The notes under the pieces were generated by a model. It made no database searches and was not told where the DNA came from. It saw only the letters and a program-made list of their open reading frames with translations. Shown here in pieces: positions 52,977-60,209 of a DNA stretch of 60,209 nt. Within the stretch, counting starts at the first letter, position 1, and each line of letters starts with the position of its first letter. The stretch is from an uncultured Comamonadaceae bacterium (GTDB lineage Bacteria > Pseudomonadota > Gammaproteobacteria > Burkholderiales > Burkholderiaceae). The position numbers and the translations under genes were made by a program. Where the stretch lies: contig CAMLSD010000017.1 in the NCBI GenBank assembly GCA_946482595.1, forward strand, positions 1 through 60,209, read 5' to 3'.

Positions 52977-54817
52977 GATGATGGCTCCAGTGCATGCGGC
53001 AGATGCACGCTGAAGGTGCTGCCCTGCCCCGGGGCACTCTGGACCTCGATGCGCCCGCCCTGCAGCTCGACCAGCTTGCGGGTCAGGGCCAGGCCCAGGC
53101 CGGTGCCCTCATAGCGCCGGGCCGAGCCGGAATCGAGCTGCTGGAATTCGCGGAACAATCGGGGGATCTGGTCCGGGTGGATGCCGATGCCGTTGTCGCT
53201 CACCCGCATGCACAGGTGGGTCGCCGACGTGGCCTCGACGCTGACCTCCACCCGCCCGCCTTCGTCGGTGAACTTCACCGCGTTGGACAGCAGATTGAAC
53301 AGCACCTGCTTGAGCTTTTGCTGGTCGAGCATCACGCTGGTCGGCGCCTGCTCGAGCTTGCGGTGGATGCTGATGCGCTTCTTGCCGGCCGTGGCGCCGA
53401 TCACGGTGCAGATGTCCTCGACCGCCCGCGCGACGTCAAAGCTTTCCGGGAAGACTTCCATCTTGCCGGCCTCGACCTTGGACAGATCGAGCACGTCGTT
53501 GATCAGCTGGAGCAGGTGCCGCCCGCAACCCAGGATGTCCTCGAGGTATTCCTTCTGCTTGGCATTGAGCGGGCCGGGCCGCTCGTCGACCAGCAGTTCC
53601 GAAAACCCGAGGATGCCGTTGAGCGGTGTGCGCAGTTCGTGCGACATGTTGGCCAGGAATTCGCTCTTGAGCCGGTTGGCCTCGTGCAGCGACTGTTCGA
53701 AGCGCTTGCGGTCGGTCGCATCGCGGATCGCGCTGGACACCAGCAGCCCGTCTTCGGTCTCGATCGGGCTCAGGCTGATCTCCACCGGGAACTCCGAGCC
53801 GTCCTTGCGCAGCCCGGCCAGCTCCAGCCCGGCGCCCATCTGCCGCACCTTGGGGCTGCCAAAAAATCGGGCCCGATGGCCGGGGTGGTCCGAGCGCAGG
53901 CGCCGTGGCACCAGCTTCTCGATCGGCTGGCCCAGCAGCTCGTCGCGGCTCCAGCCGAACAGCCTGACCGCCTGGGTGTTGACCAGCACGATCTCGCCGG
54001 CTGCATTGACGATCACCATCGCGTCGGGCGCCGACTCCAGCAGGTCGCGGAACTTGCGCTCGGCCTTGCGACGGGCTTCCTGCCGGTCGGCCACGTCACG
54101 CACCGCGCTGACGACCATCTTGCCTTCTTCGGTGTCCATCGGGCTCAGGCTGATCTCGACCGGGAACTCCTCACCGTTGCGGCGCTGGCCATGCAGCTCC
54201 AGGCCGGCCCCCATGGTGCGCGCGCGCGGCGCCTCGAAAAACCGGCCGCGGTGGCCCAGGTGCGAGGCCCGGTAGCGCGGCGGCAGCAGCGTTTCCACCG
54301 GCAGGCCGATGAGCTGGTGTCGTGCGTAGTCGAACATGCGTTCGGCCTGCGAGTTGGCCAGCACGATGCGTCCGCTGGCATTGACCACCACGATCGCGTC
54401 GGGCACATATTCGAGCAGCGAACCGTAGCGCCCCTCCAGCAGCTTGGCGTCACGCAGCACCTTCAGGTGGGTCACGTCCTTCATCGTGCACAGGAAGTTG
54501 CGCACGCTGCCGTCAGCACCGCGGATTGCCTTGGTCGACACGCTCACGTAGACCAGTGAGCCGTCCTTGCGGCGGCGCATCGATTCCTCGACGGCCAGGC
54601 CGCTGGCGGTTGCCGCGGCCAGCGAGGCGGCCACCTCCTGGTGGCGGTCGGGCGGCACGATCAGCTCGGTGAGCGGCTGCCCGAGCGCTTCGCTGGCGGC
54701 GTGCCCGAAGATGTTGCTCGCGGCGGCCGTCCATTCGGACACCCGGCCGTCGGGCTGCAGCAGCACCAGTGCGTCGGGGTTCTCCTGGAGCAGCAGTGCT
54801 GCCTGGTCGCCATTCAT
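52973..54817 (-). CDS. soluble sensor histidine kinase with three PAS domains
   Basis: This is a cytosolic kinase of about 614 residues with no membrane segment. Three PAS domains lie in tandem (about residues 10-120, 130-245 and 250-370). The second and third are near duplicates, both containing a MGAGLEL block and an [10 protein letters not shown] block. The HisKA box is [20 protein letters not shown], the N box [16 protein letters not shown]1 [17 protein letters not shown] and G2 [15 protein letters not shown]. The ATG at 54817 is chosen; an in-frame GTG at 54823 is possible. The tandem receiver protein encoded just downstream is its likely partner. Confidence 0.92.
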   Translation of the reverse strand: MNGDQAALLLQENPDALVLLQPDGRVSEWTAAASNIFGHAASEALGQPLTELIVPPDRHQEVAASLAAATASGLAVEESMRRRKDGSLVYVSVSTKAIRGADGSVRNFLCTMKDVTHLKVLRDAKLLEGRYGSLLEYVPDAIVVVNASGRIVLANSQAERMFDYARHQLIGLPVETLLPPRYRASHLGHRGRFFEAPRARTMGAGLELHGQRRNGEEFPVEISLSPMDTEEGKMVVSAVRDVADRQEARRKAERKFRDLLESAPDAMVIVNAAGEIVLVNTQAVRLFGWSRDELLGQPIEKLVPRRLRSDHPGHRARFFGSPKVRQMGAGLELAGLRKDGSEFPVEISLSPIETEDGLLVSSAIRDATDRKRFEQSLHEANRLKSEFLANMSHELRTPLNGILGFSELLVDERPGPLNAKQKEYLEDILGCGRHLLQLINDVLDLSKVEAGKMEVFPESFDVARAVEDICTVIGATAGKKRISIHRKLEQAPTSVMLDQQKLKQVLFNLLSNAVKFTDEGGRVEVSVEATSATHLCMRVSDNGIGIHPDQIPRLFREFQQLDSGSARRYEGTGLGLALTRKLVELQGGRIEVQSAPGQGSTFSVHLPHALEPSS

Positions 54818-54903
54818 CGTCACGCCCTGTCGGTCGGCCCGGTCGAGCCACAGGGGGAGGGTCCGTCCGGAGCTTGATGTTTGTCAAGCCCCCCGGAAGG
54901 GGG

Positions 54904-55533
54904 TCAGCCGGCCAGCGCTGGAAACAGCTTGATCAGGCCGTCGGCCATGATCTCGACCGCCAGGGCGGCCAGGATCAGGCCCATCAGGCGTGTCATCACG
55001 TTGATGCCGGTCTTGCCCAGCAGGCGTGCGATGCGTCCGGCGGTGGACAGCGCCAGGAAGGCCGCCGCACCGATCACCACCCCGTAGCCCACCAGCACCC
55101 CCAGCTGCCACCAGTGCTGGGTCTTTTGCGCATAGATGACCATCGTGGAGATCGTGGCCGGTCCGGTCAGCAGCGGAATGGTCAGCGGCACCACGGCAAT
55201 GCTGGCGCCGGCGTCGACCTTGGTGTCGCCTTCGTCGACGTCTTCCTTGCGGGTTTCGGCCGGCTGGGCATTGAGCATCTGCATCGAGCTGATCAGCAGC
55301 AGCGTGCCGCCGCCCACCTGGAACGAGGCGATCGAGATGCCGAAAAACTCGATCAGCTTCAGGCCGGCCAGGGCACTCACGGCCACCACGATGAAGGCGG
55401 TGAACGAAGCGACCCGGATGGTGTGGCGCCGCTGCTCGCTCGTGAAGCCTTGCGTGAAGTGGATGAAAAACGGCACGACGCCGATCGGATTGACGATGGC
55501 CAGCAGGGCGATCAGGGGTTTGAGCAGATCCAT
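54904..55533 (-). CDS. MarC-family membrane protein
   Basis: This is an inner-membrane protein of 209 residues with six hydrophobic segments. MarC-family marks are LIALLAIVNPIGVVPFFIHF, FQVGGGTLLLISSMQMLNA and VVPLTIPLLTGPATISTMVI. The transport function is unknown; early links to multiple antibiotic resistance have not held generally. The ATG at 55533 is the family start. It is divergent from the glycine-zipper gene. Confidence 0.93.
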   Translation of the reverse strand: MDLLKPLIALLAIVNPIGVVPFFIHFTQGFTSEQRRHTIRVASFTAFIVVAVSALAGLKLIEFFGISIASFQVGGGTLLLISSMQMLNAQPAETRKEDVDEGDTKVDAGASIAVVPLTIPLLTGPATISTMVIYAQKTQHWWQLGVLVGYGVVIGAAAFLALSTAGRIARLLGKTGINVMTRLMGLILAALAVEIMADGLIKLFPALAG

Positions 55534-55640
55534 CGCCGGATTGTGGCGCGAGGCGTGGCCCGCCGCCATGACGGCAAACCCTTCGATACCGACACGCTGC
55601 GCGTTCGCGCCACAATGGCACCTCCACCAGCACCCCGACC

Positions 55641-56333
55641 ATGACCACCGACACGCAACGCTTCGCCGACGCCGAGGACGCGCTGCACGGCGAGATCAAC
55701 GCCCTGACTCTCACGGCCATGCACGACGCGGGCGTGCGCAGCCAGTACCAGCAGGCCATCCGGCAGGCGGTCGACGAGATCAAGCGCCGCGCAGGCCGCC
55801 GCGAGATCACCTGGGCCCAGGCGGCCAGCGAGGTGAACGAGCTGCGCAACACCACGATGGAGTGGATGCGTGGGCGCTCCTCCCCGGTCGGGCGGGCACT
55901 GGCCGAATACCTCAAGCCCAAGGGGCTCACGCTCAACGAGCTGATTGCCAAGCGCACGCTCGAGCGGTTTGGCGAGTCGGCCGACTTCAACCGGCTGCGC
56001 CCCAGCGACCAGAACAAGGTGTTTGCCGACATCGTCGAGGGCGCAGCACGTTCCCGGCCGTCGGTCGACCAGGCCCTGCGCAAGGTGGCCCGTTTCGGCC
56101 GCGGGCTGATGGTGTTGTCGGTCGCGATCTCGGTCTACGAGGTGGCCACGGCCGAGGATCCGCTGCGCCAGGCCCGCAAGGAGGTCGTCACCACCGGGGC
56201 GGGCATCGCCGGCGGAGTGGCCGGTGGTGCACTGGCCGGGCTGGCCTGCGGCCCCGGCGCGCCGGTCTGCGTCACGGTGGGGGCATTTGTGGGCGGCACG
56301 CTGGCGGCGCTGGGCGTGAGCCTGGCCTGGTAG
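55641..56333 (+). CDS. glycine-zipper protein, candidate antibacterial effector domain
   Basis: This is a 230-residue protein with a soluble helical front (INALTLTAMHDAGVRSQYQQ, then DEIKRRAGRREITWAQAASE) and a hydrophobic back. A helix RFGRGLMVLSVAISVYEVAT is followed by a long glycine zipper, VTTGAGIAGGVAGGALAGLA, CGPGAPVCVTVG and AFVGGTLAALGVSLAW. From memory, this C-terminal pattern resembles membrane-active domains at the ends of Rhs/PAAR and other type VI effectors, but here it is a free-standing gene with no PAAR or Rhs part. The small gene 22 bases downstream could encode immunity. No signal peptide is present. Confidence 0.7.
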   Translation: MTTDTQRFADAEDALHGEINALTLTAMHDAGVRSQYQQAIRQAVDEIKRRAGRREITWAQAASEVNELRNTTMEWMRGRSSPVGRALAEYLKPKGLTLNELIAKRTLERFGESADFNRLRPSDQNKVFADIVEGAARSRPSVDQALRKVARFGRGLMVLSVAISVYEVATAEDPLRQARKEVVTTGAGIAGGVAGGALAGLACGPGAPVCVTVGAFVGGTLAALGVSLAW

Positions 56334-56355
56334 GGCCGGCCGGAGCGGTCACACG

Positions 56356-56799
56356 ATGCAGCCGACGGAAGACTACCGGCTGGAGGTTGTAGAGCGCCAC
56401 GACCAGGCCGACGACCGCTCGCGCCTGCTGCACCAGGGCCGCGATACCGGGGTCGTGCTGCCGGGCAACGTGCTCGAACTTGCACTGGACACCCCCAGCG
56501 GCCTGCTGCTGTTCATCACCCACGACACACCGTATGAAGAACAGCTCGACATGGCGCTGCTGGGCCCGGACCGCCGGCTGCGCGATCGCGCGGTGATGGT
56601 CTGGCCCTATTCGACCGGCCTGTTCAAGCTGGTGGCGGTGCGAGATGCGCACCATCTGCGCTTCGAGTTCCTCGGTGATCGCGACTGGGAACTCGAGCTC
56701 TTCGACCGCCCGCGCTGGCGGGTGCCCGGTCTGAGCGAACCCGCCGGCGTGTGGCGCCGTCCGGGCTGGCAGCGCTGGTTCCGGCTGCAGCGGCTCTGA
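56356..56799 (+). CDS. hypothetical protein, candidate immunity partner
   Basis: This is a 147-residue soluble, acidic protein that I do not recognise. It is strand-rich (GVVLPGNVLELALDTPSGLL, LFITHDTPYEEQLDMALLG) and has an aromatic/basic end (SEPAGVWRRPGWQRWFRLQR). It starts 22 bases after the glycine-zipper gene and is surely co-transcribed. Small size and pairing with a membrane-active protein fit an immunity gene, but this is inference. Confidence 0.65.
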   Translation: MQPTEDYRLEVVERHDQADDRSRLLHQGRDTGVVLPGNVLELALDTPSGLLLFITHDTPYEEQLDMALLGPDRRLRDRAVMVWPYSTGLFKLVAVRDAHHLRFEFLGDRDWELELFDRPRWRVPGLSEPAGVWRRPGWQRWFRLQRL

Positions 56800-56816
56800 A
56801 CGAGCCACAACCCGGC

Positions 56817-57563
56817 TCAGCGCCCGCCGCTGACGTCCAGCACCGCACCCGTCACATAACTGGCTGCATCGGACAGCAGCCACACGATGGATTCGGCCAC
56901 TTCATCCGGATGCCCCGGGCGCTGCATCGGGATGAGCGGCGCAAGTTTCCAGGCCCGCTCGGGCTGACCGCCGGAGGCGTGGATGTCGGTGTCGGTGATG
57001 CCGGGGCGCACCGCATTGACCCGCACCCCTTCGGCAGCGACCTCGTGACTCAGCCCCAGCGTCATCGTGTCGATCGCAGCCTTGGCCGCGGCATAGTCGA
57101 CATACTGGCCCGCACTGCCCAGTCGGGCGGCGATCGATGACACGTTGACGATCGCACCGCCCGAGCCGCCGTGGCGGGTGCTCATGCGCCGCACGGCCTC
57201 GCGGGCGCAGTAGAACGACCCCAGCACATTGATCGAGAACATGCGCTGCAGGCGGCTGCCGCTCATCTCGTCGACCCGCTGCGTGATGTCGACCACCCCG
57301 GCGTTGTTGACCAGGCCGGTCAGCCGGCCCCAGGTCCGGTCGACCACGTCGAACAGATGCAGCACCTCGGCCTCGGAGGCGATGTCGGCCTGCACCGTGA
57401 GCGCCTCGCCGCCGAGCGAGCGCACTTCCTCGGCCACCCGGTGGGCGGCGGCCGCGTCGCGGGCATAGTTGATGACCACGCGGTGACCGCGCGCCGCACA
57501 CAGGCGCGCTGTGGCCGCGCCGATGCCCCGGCTGCCGCCGGTGATCAGGGTGATGGGTGACAT
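56817..57563 (-). CDS. short-chain dehydrogenase/reductase (SDR)
   Basis: This is a 248-residue NAD(P)-dependent oxidoreductase of the classical SDR type. The cofactor motif is TLITGGSRGIGAATARLCAA, NNAG is in LTGLVNNAGVVD, and the catalytic Ser-Tyr-Lys is in VNVSSIAARLGSAGQYVDYA with AAAKAAIDTM. It ends PDEVAESIVWLLSDAASYVT and AVLDVSGGR, as in 3-oxoacyl-ACP-reductase/glucose-dehydrogenase-like SDRs. The ATG at 57563 is the family start. The substrate is unknown. Confidence 0.92.
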   Translation of the reverse strand: MSPITLITGGSRGIGAATARLCAARGHRVVINYARDAAAAHRVAEEVRSLGGEALTVQADIASEAEVLHLFDVVDRTWGRLTGLVNNAGVVDITQRVDEMSGSRLQRMFSINVLGSFYCAREAVRRMSTRHGGSGGAIVNVSSIAARLGSAGQYVDYAAAKAAIDTMTLGLSHEVAAEGVRVNAVRPGITDTDIHASGGQPERAWKLAPLIPMQRPGHPDEVAESIVWLLSDAASYVTGAVLDVSGGR

Positions 57564-57735
57564 GCGGCCCATTTTGCGCGAGTTCCGGCGCAGGTGGCAG
57601 GCGCTGGGTGTCCCTGGCCTCGCTAGGGCAATTCCCGAACACCGACGGCTCGCCGGCTCGCTACAGTGCATCGTTCACAACTGAGCTTTCGCCCACACAG
57701 CATGTGCGCCCGCGAGGCGCCGATCAGGAGACACC

Positions 57736-58770
57736 ATGCAACGCCGCAGCTTCCTCACCTCGGCCACGGCCAGTGCCTGTGCGCTGGCCTTTCCCCGGCT
57801 CGTTTCGGCCCAGGCCATCGAGAAACCCAAGGTCAGCATCGCGGTGGGCGGCAAGAACCTGCTGTACTACCTGCCGCTGACGGTGGCCGAGTCGCTGGGC
57901 TTCTTCAAGGACGAAGGCCTGGACGCCCAGGTGATCGACTTCGCTGGCGGCTCGCAGGCGCTGCGGGCAGTGGTCGGCGGCAGTGCCGACGTGGTGTCAG
58001 GTGCGTTCGAGCACACCGTCAACATGCAGAGCAAGGGCCAGCGCATGCGCGCCTTCGTGCTGCAGGGGCGGGCGCCGCAGATCGTGCTGGCGGTCAACCG
58101 CAAGACGATGCCCGGCTTCAAGTCGGTGGCCGACCTGCGCGGCAAGAAGATCGGCGTCACCGCGCCGGGCAGCTCGACCAACGTGATGGCGAACTTCGTG
58201 CTGGCCAAGGCCGGGCTGAAACCCAGTGACGTGAGCTTCATCGGCGTGGGGGCCACCAGTGCGGCCATCGCGGCGATCCGCCAGGGACAGATCGACGCGC
58301 TGTCGCACCTCGATCCGGTGGTGACCATCCTCGAACGTTCGGGCGACATCCAGATCGTCACCGACACCCGGGTGGTGGCCGAGGCCGACCGCGTGTTCGG
58401 TGGCCCGATGCCGGCTGGCTGCCTGTACGCCCCGCAGGCCTTCATCGACCGCCATCCGGGCACGGTGCAGGCCCTGACCAATGCGATGGTGCGGGCCGAC
58501 AAGTGGCTGCAGGCCGCCGGCCCGAGCGAGATCATCAAGGTGGTGCCTGAGGGCTTCCTGCTGGGTGACCGGGCGGTCTACATCGATGCCTTCCTGAAGA
58601 GCAAGGGCGCGATGTCGCCCGACGGTGCATTCCCCGAGCAGGGAGCGGCCACGGCGCTGCGGGCGCTGGCCAGCGTCGACCCCGCCATCGCCCAGGCCAA
58701 GCTCGACCTGAAGGCGGTCTACACGAACGACTTCGTCAAGAAGGCCAATCTGAAGTACCCCAAGGCATGA
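57736..58770 (+). CDS. NMT1/TauA-type ABC transporter substrate-binding protein
   Basis: This is a periplasmic binding protein of 344 residues with a signal (RRSFLTSATASACALAFPRL, cleavage near VSAQA) that has a twin-arginine look. The mature part has LTVAESLGFFKDEGLDAQVI, then DVVSGAFEHTVNMQSKGQRM and VADLRGKKIGVTAPGSSTNV, the SsuA/TauA/THI5-like pattern. Such proteins bind sulfonates, nitrate, pyrimidines or aromatic compounds; the ligand cannot be named. It heads an importer operon with the ATPase and permease downstream. Confidence 0.92.
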   Translation: MQRRSFLTSATASACALAFPRLVSAQAIEKPKVSIAVGGKNLLYYLPLTVAESLGFFKDEGLDAQVIDFAGGSQALRAVVGGSADVVSGAFEHTVNMQSKGQRMRAFVLQGRAPQIVLAVNRKTMPGFKSVADLRGKKIGVTAPGSSTNVMANFVLAKAGLKPSDVSFIGVGATSAAIAAIRQGQIDALSHLDPVVTILERSGDIQIVTDTRVVAEADRVFGGPMPAGCLYAPQAFIDRHPGTVQALTNAMVRADKWLQAAGPSEIIKVVPEGFLLGDRAVYIDAFLKSKGAMSPDGAFPEQGAATALRALASVDPAIAQAKLDLKAVYTNDFVKKANLKYPKA

Positions 58771-58795
58771 CGGGCCGCGTTCAGGGAGGCTGCGC

Positions 58796-59602
58796 GTGAC
58801 GCCCGCACTGTCGTTGCAGGACGTCACCTGCACTTTCGTGAGCCGCGAGGACCGCCAGCAGCGCTACACGGCCGTGCGCGACGTGAGCCTGACGGTTGCG
58901 CCGGGCGAATTCGTCTCGGTGGTCGGGCCCACGGGCTGCGGCAAGAGCACGCTGCTCAACGTCGCCGCGGGGCTGCTGGCGCCCAGCACCGGGTCGGTCA
59001 GCGTGTTCGGCGAGCCGCTGCAGGGCATCAACACACGGGCCGGCTACATGTTCCAGTCCGAGTCGCTGATGCCCTGGCGCACGGCCGCGCAGAACGTGAT
59101 GGCCGGGCTGGAATTCCGTGGCATGGCGCCGGGCGAGGCGCGCGAGCAGGCCGAGCAGTGGCTGCGCCGCGTGGGCCTGGGCGGCTTTGGCGACCGGTAT
59201 CCGCACCAGCTCTCGGGGGGCATGCGCAAGCGCACCAGCCTGGCCCAGACCCTGGTGCTCGACCCGGACATCATCCTGATGGACGAGCCCTTCTCGGCGC
59301 TCGACATCCAGACCCGCCAGCTGATGGAAAACGAGGTGCTGCAACTGTGGGCCGAGCGCAAGAAGGCGGTGCTGTTCATCACGCACGACCTCGACGAAGC
59401 CATTGCGATGAGCGACCGGGTGGTCGTGATGAGCGCCGGGCCGGGCTCGCACCCGATGGGTGAGTTCCACATCGACCTGGATCGCCCGCGCGATGTGGCC
59501 GAAGTGCGAGTCACGCCGCGTTTCATCGAACTCCACCAGGCCATCTGGGACGTGCTGCGCGAGGAGGTCCTCAAGGGCTACCGCCAGCAGCTCGCCGCCT
59601 GA
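58796..59602 (+). CDS. TauB/SsuB-type ABC transporter ATP-binding protein, GTG start
   Basis: This is a 268-residue ATPase. Walker A is [20 protein letters not shown], the Q-loop [16 protein letters not shown], the signature [20 protein letters not shown] and Walker [18 protein letters not shown] with [15 protein letters not shown]. The GTG at 58796 has AGGGAGG at good spacing. It starts 25 bases after the binding-protein gene and 16 bases separate it from the permease. Confidence 0.94.
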   Translation: MTPALSLQDVTCTFVSREDRQQRYTAVRDVSLTVAPGEFVSVVGPTGCGKSTLLNVAAGLLAPSTGSVSVFGEPLQGINTRAGYMFQSESLMPWRTAAQNVMAGLEFRGMAPGEAREQAEQWLRRVGLGGFGDRYPHQLSGGMRKRTSLAQTLVLDPDIILMDEPFSALDIQTRQLMENEVLQLWAERKKAVLFITHDLDEAIAMSDRVVVMSAGPGSHPMGEFHIDLDRPRDVAEVRVTPRFIELHQAIWDVLREEVLKGYRQQLAA

Positions 59603-59618
59603 ACCGGAACAGCACAGG

Positions 59619-60209
59619 ATGTGGAACCTCATCAAACCGCGCCCGGGCAACCTGAGGCTGTGGCAGGGCGGCCTGCTGGTGGCCGTGTTCGCCTTCTGGC
59701 ATGCGATGACCACCCCGGGCCTGCTGCCGAACTTCGTGTTCGACAACGATCAGCAGGCGGCCTTTTTCTTCGGTGAGCCGCTGAAGATCTTCGGGCGCAT
59801 CTGGAACTGGTTTTTCGTCGCGGCCGACATCTACGTGCACCTGTGGATCACGCTGCTCGAGACGCTGCTGGCATTTGGCCTGGGCACGGTCTTCGGTCTG
59901 GCCATGGGCCTGTGGCTGGCGCTCAGCCCGATGGCTGCGGCCATCCTCGACCCGTACATCAAGGCGCTGAACTCGATGCCGCGCGTGATCCTGGCGCCGA
60001 TCTTTGCGGTGTGGTTCGGCCTGGGCGTGGCCAGCAAGGTGGCGCTGGGCGTCACGCTGGTGTTTTTCATCGTCTTTTTCAATGTCTACCAGGGCGTGAA
60101 GGAGGTCAGCCCGGTGGTGCTGGCCAACGCCCGCATGCTGGGGGCGAGCCAGCGGCAGCTGCTGCGCCATGTCTACCTGCCCAGCGCCACCAGCTGGGTG
60201 TTCAGCTCG
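59619..60209 (+). CDS. TauC/SsuC-type ABC transporter permease (3' partial)
   Basis: The frame opens with ATG at 59619 and runs off the window end, giving 197 residues. It starts MWNLIKPRPGNLRLWQGG and has hydrophobic helices (LLVAVFAFWHAMTTPGLL, then LLETLLAFGLGTVFGLAMGL, and KVALGVTLVFFIVFFNVY). The EAA coupling loop VLANARMLGASQRQLLRHVY is complete, as in SsuC-like permeases. A 30-residue insert before the first core helix (FDNDQQAAFFFGEPLKIF) is unusual for SsuC but known in some NMT1-type systems. The remaining C-terminus lies outside the window. Confidence 0.9.
   Translation, partial: MWNLIKPRPGNLRLWQGGLLVAVFAFWHAMTTPGLLPNFVFDNDQQAAFFFGEPLKIFGRIWNWFFVAADIYVHLWITLLETLLAFGLGTVFGLAMGLWLALSPMAAAILDPYIKALNSMPRVILAPIFAVWFGLGVASKVALGVTLVFFIVFFNVYQGVKEVSPVVLANARMLGASQRQLLRHVYLPSATSWVFSS

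Overview
The window is a GC-rich (about 70%), gene-dense stretch of a bacterial chromosome. It looks like a betaproteobacterium of the order Burkholderiales, in the Leptothrix/Rubrivivax/Comamonadaceae range. Four things point there: the mnmG-rsmG-parA-parB block with near-consensus parS sites, a Bug-type tripartite-tricarboxylate binding protein, an otsB-GH15-otsA trehalose block, and an MCE transport operon ending in an auxiliary lipoprotein. No tRNA, rRNA, insertion sequence, prophage or CRISPR array was seen.

Layout. 1-2.0 kb: end of a polyamine-type ABC permease and gamma-aminobutyraldehyde dehydrogenase (patD). 2.2-5.1 kb: an HD-GYP protein converging on, and overlapping, an RTX-like secreted-protein candidate. 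5.2-6.2 kb: a LysR regulator. 6.3-12.9 kb: the chromosome segregation and tRNA-modification block (mnmG, rsmG, a LysE exporter, parA, a GNAT enzyme, an RBBP9-like hydrolase, parB), all on the minus strand, with three parS sites inside the coding sequences of rsmG and mnmG. 13.3-14.0 kb: two small plus-strand genes. 14.0-19.0 kb: an osmotic-stress block, otsB-GH15-otsA-mscS. 19.1-20.9 kb: a DUF2061-like membrane protein, a small unknown protein and a JmjC-like cupin protein. 21.0-23.7 kb: a PNPOx-family protein and a glutathione S-transferase, divergent from a LysR regulator. 23.8-28.6 kb: a malonate-use operon (GntR regulator, malonyl-CoA decarboxylase, Bug-type binding protein, malonyl-CoA synthetase). 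28.6-31.4 kb: an orphan membrane histidine kinase and a TSUP transporter, the latter preceded by a structured region ending in a strong intrinsic terminator. 31.7-34.8 kb: a dienoyl-CoA-isomerase-like protein, a GNAT enzyme, two inverted-repeat elements and a divergent MurA-family enzyme. 34.9-42.3 kb: an aromatic-aldehyde-type dehydrogenase and a full branched-chain-type ABC importer, divergent from an AraC regulator. 42.4-44.8 kb: a lower-GC island of small orphan genes, one CdiI-like. 44.9-47.3 kb: a GMC oxidoreductase and a VUT/YhhQ-family protein, separated by a nested palindrome. 47.4-50.6 kb: an Mla/MCE lipid-transport operon. 50.6-55.5 kb: CreD, a double-receiver response regulator, a triple-PAS histidine kinase and a MarC protein. 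55.6-56.8 kb: a glycine-zipper protein and a small partner, a candidate effector-immunity pair. 56.8-60.2 kb: an SDR oxidoreductase and an NMT1/TauT-type ABC importer cut by the window end.

Most of the window is ordinary housekeeping and catabolic content. The parts that most deserve a second look are: the structured, terminator-capped region before the TSUP gene (31.40-31.60 kb); the orphan immunity-like island (42.4-44.8 kb); the glycine-zipper pair (55.6-56.8 kb); the parS triad inside genes; the insertion of two enzyme genes between parA and parB; and the inverted-repeat element at 32.57-32.73 kb. Functions are assigned by reading the translations and recalling families; no database search was run.
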